DNA of 64,000 bases from Candidatus Aminicenantota bacterium. Its GTDB lineage: Bacteria; Acidobacteriota; Aminicenantia; Aminicenantales; Aminicenantaceae. The stretch spans positions 1 through 64,000 of the forward strand of contig JAFGMO010000039.1 of assembly GCA_016927475.1 (NCBI GenBank). The letters are read 5' to 3'. Under the pieces are notes generated by a model. It was given only the letters and a program-made list of their open reading frames with translations. It searched no databases and was not told the DNA's origin. The position numbers and the translations under genes were made by a program. This document shows positions 33,583-41,497 of this stretch, piece by piece; within the stretch, counting starts at the first letter, position 1; every line of letters starts with the position of its first letter.

Positions 33583-35268
33583 ATGAGACATTTTTTCACA
33601 AAAAAAAGTTTTTTCGTTTTGCTTTGTATTGCCGGACTTCTGTTTTTAGGAAACACCGCATCGGCCGCCCTCAAAACACAGGATCCCTATACGGACAAGG
33701 TAGACAAGCTGTTCAAGGACCTCAACAAGACGGAATCAGCAGGCATCGCAGTCATGGCCCTAAAAGAGGGAAAAGTTTTACTCAGGCGGGGATACGGAAT
33801 GGCAAATCTCGAGCATAAGGTCCCCATCACGCCCCAGACGGTTTTTGACATCGCCTCCGTATCCAAACAGTTCACGGGCTTAGCTATTTCCATGCTGATC
33901 GAGGAGGGCAAAATTTCCCTCCAGGACGACATTCGCCGGTACATCCCAGAGCTTCCGGCTTTCGGCCAGACCATCACTATAGAACACCTTGTGCATCACA
34001 CCAGCGGCATCCGCGACTGGCCGGGAACTCTGGCCTTGGCAGGCTGGAACTTTGACGATGTTATTTCTTTCGACCAGATCCTGACCATGGCCTTCAACCA
34101 GAAAGAACTCAACTTTAAGCCGGGGAGTGAATTTCTTTATTCGAACACGGGGTACAACCTGCTGGCCGAACTGGTACAGCGGGTCACGGGAAAATTTTTC
34201 CGCCAGTGGACGGAAGAAAACATCTTCGGCCCCTTGGAAATGAAAGACACACACTTCCACGATGACCACACGGAAGTGGTACCGAAAAGGGCCTATGGAT
34301 ACGCCCGGGACCAAGAAGGCAAGTTCCATACCGTCGCCGACAATCTTACAGCCTTCGGTTCAAGCTCTCTTTTCACCACGATCGACGATCTCGCCAAGTG
34401 GGTCAAAAATTTTGACAATCCCAAGGTGGGAAAAGAAGGCGCGCTCGACCGAATGCTGCAGCGCGTCGATCCCAAAAAAAGAAGATCCTATGCCTACGGC
34501 CTGGGTTTAGGCCAGTACCGGGGATTAAACACCATAAGCCACGGCGGATCGTGGGCCTCCTTCCGTACGTTTCTCGTTTATTTTCCGGAACAGCGGTTCT
34601 CCGTAGTTACGCTGCTCAACTACAGCCCGTCCAATTCATCCAGGGACGCCTATGATATCGCGGACATCTATCTCGCAGACATATTGAAACCACAGCCCAG
34701 ATCGTCCTCCAATAAACCGGAACCCAATCCCGTCCCTGTGCCCGCCGCGGTGCTGGACGAATACACCGGGACATACCGCTTGGGAAATGCCTGGTATGTG
34801 ACCATCTCCCGGGACGGCGACAGGCTGAAAACGCAGGCTACCGCTGAAGACGCATTCCCCACGACGGCAACTTCCCAAACGCGCTTCTGGGTAGAGGCCT
34901 ACAGGGCGCCTATCGTTTTTAAACGGGATAAGGAAGGCAAGGTCTCTCATTTTTTATACCGTGGCTCAACATGTCCCAAACTTGAAGACCTGCCCATACC
35001 AGATCCTGAACAATGGGCCGAGTTTACGGGAGAGTACATAAGTGATGAACTTGGAACCAGCTATACCATCGCCCTTAGTGATGGAAAGCTTATGGCCAAA
35101 CACAGGCGACATGGAACGATCGGTCTGACATATGCTTATAAGGATGACTTCAGAGGCGGCGAATGGTTCATGCAGGCTCTCGAGTTTTTTCGCGGGCAAA
35201 AGGGAAAAGTGGAAGGATTTATGATCAACCAGGCAAGAAACAGGAATCTGCGGTTTCAAAAAAAATAA
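33583..35268 (+). CDS. secreted serine hydrolase of the class C beta-lactamase/penicillin-binding family
   Basis: 561 residues from the ATG at 33583, which has GGGAGAA upstream and begins a clean signal peptide (MRHFFTKKSFFVLLCIAGL, cleavage near ASA). Catalytic motifs of the family: Ser-x-x-Lys in IASVSKQFTG, Tyr-x-Asn in YSNTGYNLL, and HGGSWASF in place of KTG. The C-terminal 200 residues form a beta-rich domain of the lipocalin-like type (EYTGTYRLGNAWYVTIS, EFTGEYISDELGTSYTIAL) seen in esterase and peptidase members. A TATAAT at 33551-33556 is a candidate -10 box. Substrate (peptidoglycan peptide, ester or D-amino peptide) cannot be told. Confidence 0.9.
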   Translation: MRHFFTKKSFFVLLCIAGLLFLGNTASAALKTQDPYTDKVDKLFKDLNKTESAGIAVMALKEGKVLLRRGYGMANLEHKVPITPQTVFDIASVSKQFTGLAISMLIEEGKISLQDDIRRYIPELPAFGQTITIEHLVHHTSGIRDWPGTLALAGWNFDDVISFDQILTMAFNQKELNFKPGSEFLYSNTGYNLLAELVQRVTGKFFRQWTEENIFGPLEMKDTHFHDDHTEVVPKRAYGYARDQEGKFHTVADNLTAFGSSSLFTTIDDLAKWVKNFDNPKVGKEGALDRMLQRVDPKKRRSYAYGLGLGQYRGLNTISHGGSWASFRTFLVYFPEQRFSVVTLLNYSPSNSSRDAYDIADIYLADILKPQPRSSSNKPEPNPVPVPAAVLDEYTGTYRLGNAWYVTISRDGDRLKTQATAEDAFPTTATSQTRFWVEAYRAPIVFKRDKEGKVSHFLYRGSTCPKLEDLPIPDPEQWAEFTGEYISDELGTSYTIALSDGKLMAKHRRHGTIGLTYAYKDDFRGGEWFMQALEFFRGQKGKVEGFMINQARNRNLRFQKK

Positions 35269-35405
35269 TGGAAGTTTTTTCCCCAACTCTAATCACTTAC
35301 TAGGATGGCTCAGTGAGTTTATGCAAGACAAAATTTTTTCTCTTTTTAAGTCGTATATATATAGATGAAAAAAGGAAACCGCTTTTTAATCCCAAGGAGG
35401 CCGGA

Positions 35406-35894
35406 ATGAAAAAATGTCTTATCTTTTGCCTTGTTTTCGCACTTATTCTTCCCCTTTTGAGTCGAAATCCAGCTCAGGCTCAGGAGAAAATTTCTCCTCT
35501 GGCACAAACCGTTAAAAACAAGATGGCGGCCGCCGTTGATAATTATAAGGAAGGCCGAATCACGGAGGGAGCTATCTTGCTTCTCGATGTGGTGAAATTG
35601 GTACGTCCGGAATCTTCCTGGCCCGCCGGTTTTATTCAGAACATCAACTCGTCCCGGGAAGCCTTTAAAGAAGAAAAAATCACGGGCGGGGTTGCCTATG
35701 TCAAAACAGCCATAGGCATTTTGAAACCCGGCTACTCCATGCTTACAGCTCAAGAAAAGGGCGGGATTGCCAACATCGCCCAAACGGTTCTATCCAAAAT
35801 CCAATCTGCGGGAGAATATTTCAAAACAGGAAAGGCTGATGAAGCCGTTGTTTGTATCCTGGAATCCCTTTTGTTGTTGGGCCCACTCGATTAA
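35406..35894 (+). CDS. small secreted helical-repeat protein of unknown function
   Basis: 162 residues from the ATG at 35406, which has AAGGAGG five nt upstream; an in-frame ATG 93 bp earlier lacks an SD. Signal peptide about 1-26. The mature protein contains three helical repeats of about 40-45 residues, with the shared cores NYKEGRITEGAILLLDVVKL, AFKEEKITGGVAYVKTAIGI and YFKTGKADEAVVCILESLLL. Each resembles a two-helix TPR-like unit. I do not recognise a named family. It follows the beta-lactamase-like gene by about 137 bp and may share its regulation. Confidence 0.72.
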   Translation: MKKCLIFCLVFALILPLLSRNPAQAQEKISPLAQTVKNKMAAAVDNYKEGRITEGAILLLDVVKLVRPESSWPAGFIQNINSSREAFKEEKITGGVAYVKTAIGILKPGYSMLTAQEKGGIANIAQTVLSKIQSAGEYFKTGKADEAVVCILESLLLLGPLD

Positions 35895-35936
35895 CTTTGA
35901 ACAGGACGTCCTCATCCTAGACATGTCCAGGAGATC

Positions 35937-36022
35937 CCCCAAAAATGGCATCAATTTTTGTACAACCAACGGGAAACACATAAATTAGCAAAAAGATGAA
36001 ATGGAATACACCATTTTTGGGG
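35937..36022. repeat. inverted repeat, 12-bp arms
   Basis: CCCCAAAAATGG (35937-35948) and its exact reverse complement CCATTTTTGGGG (36011-36022) are separated by 62 bp. Possible remnant of a small mobile element or the foot of a structured RNA. Confidence 0.6.
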
Positions 36023-36055
36023 CGCCTTTAATCGCCCTTTAACCTTGGTGCTCAG

Positions 36056-36246
36056 TCCCAATTTTTTAAGTTTTCTCTGCATTGTTAGAAGCTATTCTAG
36101 ATGAAGGAACTAACGTTGATAGAAAAGGGGTGGCGCGGCGAAGGAGGTTCCCACCCGCAGCGGAAGCGAGGATGGGGAAGAGCCGTGACAGGACCCCTTA
36201 ATATGTGATGCCTCTGACTTTTAAAAGAAAACTTAAAAAATTGGGG
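36056..36246. repeat. 191-bp element with 21-bp terminal inverted repeats
   Basis: The arm at 36056-36076 (TCCCAATTTTTTAAGTTTTCT) and the arm at 36226-36246 match as reverse complements at 20 of 21 positions. The inside is strikingly GC-rich (36128-36190) against AT-rich arms and has no open frame of note. This is the form of a MITE or of a transposon-borne structured RNA. Confidence 0.7.
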
Positions 36247-36268
36247 GAACTCCAATAGACATGTCCCC

Positions 36269-36298
36269 TTGGGGAACGTCCCCATCTTAGAGTATAAT
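36269..36298 (+). promoter_or_regulatory. purF promoter, leaderless arrangement
   Basis: TATAAT at 36293-36298; an 18-nt spacer back to TTGGGG (36269-36274), a weak -35 inside the small palindrome TCCCCTTGGGGA. The purF ATG at 36308 is only 9 nt after the -10 box, and no SD is present, so the mRNA should begin at or within a few bases of the start codon. Confidence 0.55.
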
Positions 36299-36307
36299 AG
36301 AACTATC

Positions 36308-37777
36308 ATGTGCGGTGTCATTGGTATTTTGGCCCAAACCGATGTTTTTCCCGATATTTATCAGGGTCTCCTGGCTATACAGCATAGAGGCCAGGATTCC
36401 GCCGGGGTTATCACCTACGACGGCTCCTTTCATATAAAAAAGGGAAACGGCTTGGTCCGGGACATTTTCACCGCTGAAAACGCCCGCCGCCTGACCGGAA
36501 AAATCGGGATAGGCCACACCCGCTATCCGACGATAGGAGGCGGCGGCGGAGAAGACGCCCAACCCTTTCTGGTGAATTCCCCCTACGGCATTATGATGGC
36601 CCATAACGGAAATGTAACCAACTACGAAAAACTGAAAAAACTTCTATTCACAAAATACCGGCGGCTTCTCAACTCAACCAACGACGTAGAGGCGATTCTG
36701 AATGTTTTCGCCCAAGAACTTAACGATCAACACATCAAAACATTAAAACCCTCTCACATTTTTAAAGCCGTTGAAGGCGTTTTTGCCAAAGTCAAAGGCA
36801 GTTACTCCGTCATCGCCTACATCGCCGAACAGGGGATGGTGGCTTTTCGCGACCCATACGGTATCAAACCCCTCGTCTACGGGAGAAAAGAAGGATCTCC
36901 CGAGCCATCCTTTGCCGTGGCCTCTGAAAGTGTTTGCCTCAAAAGCCTGAACTACAAAAACATCCAAGCCGTTGAAGCAGGCCAAGTTCTCTTTATCGAT
37001 AAAAACCGGAAGGTCCATTCCAGAATTCTCGCCCGCCGCCCCCACAGCCCCTGTCTTTTTGAATGGGTTTATTTCGCCCGGCCCGACTCCACCCTCGACG
37101 GCGTCAATGTCTACAAATGCCGGAAGAACCTGGGGAAACTTCTGGCGGAAGATATCAAAAAAAGGCGGCTAAAAATCGATGTCGTTGTTCCCGTCCCCGA
37201 TTCAGCCCGGGATGCCGCCATCGAGATTGCCCGGAAGCTCGACCTGAAATACAGCGAAGCCCTCGTTAAGAACCGCTACATCGGAAGAACATTTATCATG
37301 CCTGCCGAAAAAGCGAGGCGCTCTTCCGTTCGCCAAAAACTCAATCCCATTGAAGAAGAATTCCAGGATAAAAACGTGCTCCTCGTCGACGACAGCATAG
37401 TTAGGGGAACGACCTCACGGGCCATTATTAAGATGGTCCGGGAATGCGGAGCCAAAAAAGTTTATTTCGCTTCCTACTCGCCTCCGCTGAGGTACCCATG
37501 CGTCTACGGCATCGACATGCAGACCAGGCAGGATTTTGTCGCCAGAAAGCGTACATCCAAAGAGATCGCCGCCTCCATAGGTGCGGACGAGATTATCTAC
37601 CAAAGCCTGGATTCCCTTAAAAAGGCGGTCCGGATGGGCAACAAGAACTTGACACATTTCTGCGGAGCTTGTTTCGACGGCAACTATCCCACCGGAGACA
37701 TCACACGGGAAACCCTAAAAAAGATTGAAAAGCAGCGGAAGGACGACCACGAGAACCAGCTGGAATTGAATATTTAG
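36308..37777 (+). CDS. purF: amidophosphoribosyltransferase (glutamine PRPP amidotransferase)
   Basis: 489 residues from the ATG at 36308. This start is forced: the Ntn-hydrolase nucleophile must be the Cys directly after Met (MCGVIGILAQ), and an upstream in-frame ATG would bury it and lies before the promoter. PurF makes 5-phosphoribosylamine from PRPP and glutamine, the first step of purine synthesis. The glutaminase half has GHTRYPTIGGGG and NGNVTNYEKL. The PRTase half has the PRPP motif VLLVDDSIVRGTTSRAII. The Cys residues in CRKNLGK and HFCGACFDG are as in family members. Monocistronic. A repeat end (37800-37816) lies just past it. Confidence 0.96.
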   Translation: MCGVIGILAQTDVFPDIYQGLLAIQHRGQDSAGVITYDGSFHIKKGNGLVRDIFTAENARRLTGKIGIGHTRYPTIGGGGGEDAQPFLVNSPYGIMMAHNGNVTNYEKLKKLLFTKYRRLLNSTNDVEAILNVFAQELNDQHIKTLKPSHIFKAVEGVFAKVKGSYSVIAYIAEQGMVAFRDPYGIKPLVYGRKEGSPEPSFAVASESVCLKSLNYKNIQAVEAGQVLFIDKNRKVHSRILARRPHSPCLFEWVYFARPDSTLDGVNVYKCRKNLGKLLAEDIKKRRLKIDVVVPVPDSARDAAIEIARKLDLKYSEALVKNRYIGRTFIMPAEKARRSSVRQKLNPIEEEFQDKNVLLVDDSIVRGTTSRAIIKMVRECGAKKVYFASYSPPLRYPCVYGIDMQTRQDFVARKRTSKEIAASIGADEIIYQSLDSLKKAVRMGNKNLTHFCGACFDGNYPTGDITRETLKKIEKQRKDDHENQLELNI

Positions 37778-37799
37778 ACTGCAAAAAAACCAACCCCCG

Positions 37800-37816
37800 C
37801 CTGTATTATTTACAAG
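37800..37816. repeat. single end of the palindromic repeat family
   Basis: CCTGTATTATTTACAAG matches the end sequence at 44876-44892 (CCTGTATTATTCACAAG) at all but one position. It lies in the 60-bp gap between the convergent purF and reductase genes. No partner end is seen. Confidence 0.5.
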
Positions 37817-37837
37817 CATGGAAAGTTAATAAAAATT

Positions 37838-38794
37838 TCAGACCGTCTTTCTCCAAAACTCAAGGAGGTCAGAAAGGGACTGCTCTAAGGAAATATCGGG
37901 TTCCCAACCTGTTTCTTTATTAATTTTTGTATTGTCTCCTATCAAAATCGGTATATCTGTTTTCCTCTTTTTTTCGGGATCATGATAGATTTTGATCTTT
38001 TTTTTGGAAAATGAGAGCAAAATACGAAGAACATCCATGAGTTTGACCGCTTTCCCCGTACAGATATTATAAATTTCCCCGGATTTTCCTTTTTCCAAAA
38101 GCACGCGATATGCCCTGACGACATCCCGGACATCCGTATAATCCCGTTCGACATCAAGGTTGCCCACATGAATGACAGGTTCCTCGGTTTCCTTTTCGAT
38201 CCTGGCAATTTGGGCCGCCCAGTCCGAACATACAAAAAGGGAACTCTGGGCCGGTCCCGTATGAGGAAACGGCCTCCCTATAACGATATCCAATCCCTCG
38301 ATTTTATGGTAAAAATCACACAGCATTTCACCTCCTGCCTTGGTAAAAGCATAGGGATTGACAACATGCAGGGGCCTGTTTTCCTTGAGCGGCATTTCTT
38401 CAGGAGGCAAAACACCATAGACATCCGAAGAGCTGATGAACAATAACCGGGAATGGTGCGACTCTTCTTTAGCCGCCTCAAACAAAAAAAAAGTCCCCAT
38501 AAGGTTGGTTTCCAGAGTCGTCCTTTTGTTATGCCAGGACTGTCCGACATTCGAGACGGCGGCGAAATGAAAAATCCAGTCAGGTTGGATATCCCTGAGC
38601 ATTTTTCGAATATCCTTTTCATTCCGGATATCGAGCCAAACAATACTTTTCCCAAATGGTTTCCCGTCAAAACGACTTATTTCGGCAGGATTTTCGGGAA
38701 AGGACGTTCCATAAATCCGGTGACTGGCCGAATCATACTGGTGAATATAATGCTGACCGGCAAATCCTGTGGCGCCGGTAACAAAAATTTTCAA
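37838..38794 (-). CDS. NAD-dependent epimerase/dehydratase, GDP-6-deoxy-mannose reductase (RMD)-like
   Basis: 318 residues. I choose the TTG at 38794 because it follows the previous stop by 1 bp and the protein then begins directly with the Rossmann strand KIFVTGATGFAGQHY; a longer ATG start would extend into the upstream gene. Extended-SDR features: TGATGFAG, SSSDVYGV and the YxxxK pair in NPYAFTKAG. HTGP and DVERDYTDVRDVVRAY follow. It resembles the GMD/RMD pair that makes GDP-D-rhamnose. The adjacent upstream gene is a paralogue. Exact substrate uncertain. Confidence 0.82.
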   Translation of the reverse strand: MKIFVTGATGFAGQHYIHQYDSASHRIYGTSFPENPAEISRFDGKPFGKSIVWLDIRNEKDIRKMLRDIQPDWIFHFAAVSNVGQSWHNKRTTLETNLMGTFFLFEAAKEESHHSRLLFISSSDVYGVLPPEEMPLKENRPLHVVNPYAFTKAGGEMLCDFYHKIEGLDIVIGRPFPHTGPAQSSLFVCSDWAAQIARIEKETEEPVIHVGNLDVERDYTDVRDVVRAYRVLLEKGKSGEIYNICTGKAVKLMDVLRILLSFSKKKIKIYHDPEKKRKTDIPILIGDNTKINKETGWEPDISLEQSLSDLLEFWRKTV

Positions 38795-38795
38795 A

Positions 38796-39752
38796 TTAAA
38801 CCCTTTCTCTCCAATAATCGAGCAGATCCTCGAGTGATTTATCAAAAGGAACTTCTGGTTTCCAACCTGTCAACTTAACGAACTTGGAACAATCCGCTTG
38901 AAGAACGGGAACATCGGAAGGCCGTAATCTCTCGGAATCCATTTCGACCTTGACCTTAACCTTGCTTTTAGAGAGAAGCTTATCGACAACCTCTTGACCG
39001 GTATAAGCTGTTCCCGTCCCGATGTTGTAGACATCCCCCGGTTGGCCTTTATCGAGCGCCAACCAGTAGGCCCGGACTGTATCTCTCACATCAGTAAAAT
39101 CCCTTTTAGCCTCGAGGTTCCCAACATTAAGTACGGGTTCCCGTTTGTTTTTTTCTATTTCGGCGATCTGCTTGGCGAAGTTGGAACAGATGAATACTTC
39201 CCCTCTTCTTGGTCCCGTGTGGTTAAATCCCCGTGTTCTGACAACATGAAGTCCATAACTCATGAAATACTGATAAGCCATGAGATCCTGCGTAACCTTG
39301 CTCACAGCATAGGGACTGAGAGGGCGAAGGGGATTCGTTTCCTTAATGGGTATCTCATCAGGAAGCACTAGTCCGTATTCTTCACTCGAACCTGCGATCT
39401 GTATTTTGACATTCAGTCCGAGGTGGAGAACGGTCTCGAAAAGATGGTTTTGACCGATGGCATTGATGCTTAAAGTCTCAGCCGGACACTTCCATGAAGC
39501 AGGGACATAACTTTGAGCAGCCAGATGAAAAATCCGGTCCGGACGTATTTTTTCCAGACTCTTTCGTAGGGATACGGAATCTTTCAGATCGGCTTCATAA
39601 AGACCGATCTTCTTTTGTATATGAAGTATGTTTTCCAACCGGCTTCGCCAACGGATCAATCCAAAGACCTCGACATCCGGATGATGTTCAAGGATATTAT
39701 CAGCCAGATGACTCCCGGCAAATCCGGTTATCCCCGTAATCAGTACTCTCAT
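38796..39752 (-). CDS. NAD-dependent epimerase/dehydratase, GDP-mannose 4,6-dehydratase-like
   Basis: 318 residues, ATG at 39752 with GAGGAGG upstream. The segments TGITGFAGSHL, GSSEEYG, SPYAVSK, FNHTGPRRG, FICSNFAKQIAEIE and KRDFTDVRDTVRAYW are GMD-like, with the Ser/Glu/Tyr/Lys active-site set (GSSEEYG, YAVSK). The predicted reaction is GDP-mannose to GDP-4-keto-6-deoxymannose, with the downstream paralogue as the reductase. At 318 residues it is a little short for GMD (about 340-370). Follows rmlB by 79 bp, in the same direction. Confidence 0.8.
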   Translation of the reverse strand: MRVLITGITGFAGSHLADNILEHHPDVEVFGLIRWRSRLENILHIQKKIGLYEADLKDSVSLRKSLEKIRPDRIFHLAAQSYVPASWKCPAETLSINAIGQNHLFETVLHLGLNVKIQIAGSSEEYGLVLPDEIPIKETNPLRPLSPYAVSKVTQDLMAYQYFMSYGLHVVRTRGFNHTGPRRGEVFICSNFAKQIAEIEKNKREPVLNVGNLEAKRDFTDVRDTVRAYWLALDKGQPGDVYNIGTGTAYTGQEVVDKLLSKSKVKVKVEMDSERLRPSDVPVLQADCSKFVKLTGWKPEVPFDKSLEDLLDYWRERV

Positions 39753-39831
39753 CAATCCTCCTCAATTCTAACCGGCAAAGGGAAAATATGTCTCACCACC
39801 GAATATTGATACCATATGCACACGGGATGGC

Positions 39832-40866
39832 TCATTTCCTGTCGCGGTAATATTTCTCGTAAAAAGATTTGAAATCCCGGCTTTTATCCTTTATTTTTTT
39901 CCACCAGGATTTTTTTTCGGAATACCAGGTAACCGTAAGCCGCAATGCTTCTTCAAAATCCATGGCAGGTTTCCAGCCCAGAGAATGAATTTTTCGACAG
40001 TCCACAGAATAACGAAAATCATGTCCCAAACGGTCGGGGACATGTTTGATCAAAGATTCGGGCTTTCCTAAAAGCTCTACAATTTTATTGGCAATAACAA
40101 TATTGGATATTTCGTTTTGGGCCCCCACGTTGTAAACTTCTCCCATATTCCCTTTGTTCAAAACACAATCAATCGCCCGGCAGTGGTCCTCTACAAAGAG
40201 CCAATCACGCCTGTTGTCGCCTTTGCCGTAGAGCGGAAGGGTTTTATCCTCAAGGGCATTTGAGATAAAAAGAGGGATGAATTTTTCAGGATACTGATAG
40301 GGACCGTAATTATTCGTCGGCCTGAGAATGATGACCGGCAGGCCGTAAGTTACCCAGTAGGCATAAACCAGCCTGTCCGCTCCCGCCTTGCTGGCTGAAT
40401 AGGGAGACGAGGGATTAAGGGCATCCTCTTCCTTGAAGGCACCCGTTTTCCTGCTGCCGTATACTTCATCGGTGGATATATGGATAAACAACTCTATAGA
40501 ATGGTTCCGCATCGTCTCCAAAAGAATATAGGTCCCATGAACATCGGTCAGGACAAATTCGCCTCCTTCCAAAATGGATCTGTCAACATGGGTTTCCGCC
40601 GCAAAGTGAACAACGATGTCCGATTTTTCATAAAGAGATGAAACAACCTCCCCGTCCCGTATATCACCCTGGACGAATGTATATCTTGGATTACCGGCAA
40701 TATCCTCAAGATTCTCCAGGTTGCCTGCGTAGGTTAGTTTATCCAGGTTAATAATTTTGCAATCCGGGTAGGATTGAAGAAGATATCGAATAAAATTACT
40801 TCCGATAAATCCCGCTCCCCCGGTCACAAGAAAAGTTTTTCCGTCTAATCTTCGGGTTTCAGCCAT
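39832..40866 (-). CDS. rfbB: dTDP-glucose 4,6-dehydratase
   Basis: 344 residues from the ATG at 40866, which overlaps the end of the rfbC gene by 8 bp and gives the normal RmlB length; a longer frame upstream is only rfbC read in another phase. Features: TFLVTGGAGFIGSNF (NAD site), the catalytic ISTDEVYGS (Asp/Glu) and SPYSASKAGADRL (Tyr/Lys), LRPTNNYGPYQYPEK and DWLFVEDHCRAI. It makes dTDP-4-keto-6-deoxyglucose. Sits with rfbA and rfbC in a minus-strand block. Confidence 0.95.
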   Translation of the reverse strand: MAETRRLDGKTFLVTGGAGFIGSNFIRYLLQSYPDCKIINLDKLTYAGNLENLEDIAGNPRYTFVQGDIRDGEVVSSLYEKSDIVVHFAAETHVDRSILEGGEFVLTDVHGTYILLETMRNHSIELFIHISTDEVYGSRKTGAFKEEDALNPSSPYSASKAGADRLVYAYWVTYGLPVIILRPTNNYGPYQYPEKFIPLFISNALEDKTLPLYGKGDNRRDWLFVEDHCRAIDCVLNKGNMGEVYNVGAQNEISNIVIANKIVELLGKPESLIKHVPDRLGHDFRYSVDCRKIHSLGWKPAMDFEEALRLTVTWYSEKKSWWKKIKDKSRDFKSFYEKYYRDRK

Positions 40867-41314
40867 CTTTCCGGGTCCAATCATAAGGAATGTCATTGTT
40901 GTGGGGGTCCAGACGTTGCTCATCCGGGTTTTTATAATTATAAACATGCGTAGGGATGTTGACGATGATCGCTTCTTCTTCGCTGATACCCATCCAGCCG
41001 TGATAAACCCCGGGTGGAATTTGAACGAGAAGGGGATTATGGATGCCAATAAAAAACTGGTTGACTTTCTTGAAAGTCGGCGAGTCCGGGCGGGGATCAT
41101 AAAGAGCCAGTTTAATCATCCCCTGGATACAGGCGACATTATCCGTCTGTTTCTCATGTTTATGCCAGGCTTTAACGATGCCGGGGTAGGTTGTTGTCAT
41201 ATAAACCTGGCCGAAATCCTGAAAGAGAGCATCATCTTTCCGCAGGATCTCCATAAGGCGGCCTCTTTCATCAGGAAAAACTCGAAGTTTTTTTACGTCG
41301 ACGCCTTTGATCAT
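40859..41314 (-). CDS. rfbC: dTDP-4-dehydrorhamnose 3,5-epimerase-like (RmlC family)
   Basis: 151 residues, somewhat short for RmlC (about 180). Cupin features: FPDERGRLMEI, the catalytic His region in VKAWHKHEKQTD, IKLALYDPRPDSPT, IPPGVYHGW and the family end HVYNYKNPDEQRLDP with IPYDW. It epimerises C3 and C5 of dTDP-4-keto-6-deoxyglucose, or only one centre in short-form relatives. The promoter probably lies in the 183-bp gap upstream (41315-41497). Confidence 0.88.
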   Translation of the reverse strand: MIKGVDVKKLRVFPDERGRLMEILRKDDALFQDFGQVYMTTTYPGIVKAWHKHEKQTDNVACIQGMIKLALYDPRPDSPTFKKVNQFFIGIHNPLLVQIPPGVYHGWMGISEEEAIIVNIPTHVYNYKNPDEQRLDPHNNDIPYDWTRKDG

Positions 41315-41497
41315 GATATGTCCTTATCTTCAGCACCAGGTTGTGTAAAACTTTAGCCCGGAACGAAACTCATTTCTACACGATTTCAAAAAATTAATCA
41401 ACTTTATCCTCCATCAACAGCTTAATCATCTAATCTGACTCTCAGCCTTGAGGCTATAAAATCCCTTGAAAAAATATATGTGAATACCTCGGGCTTT

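Larger units (their letters stand above)
35895..36307. other. gene-free stretch of 413 bp with nested inverted repeats
   Basis: No coding frame is supported. The interval holds three inverted-repeat structures listed separately (35937-36022, 36056-36246 and the palindromes around 36262-36282) and ends in the purF promoter. Confidence 0.7.

Noticed and set aside
36269-36307. Upstream in-frame ATG as the purF start
   Set aside because: It would add 13 residues before the catalytic Cys and lies upstream of the -10 box.
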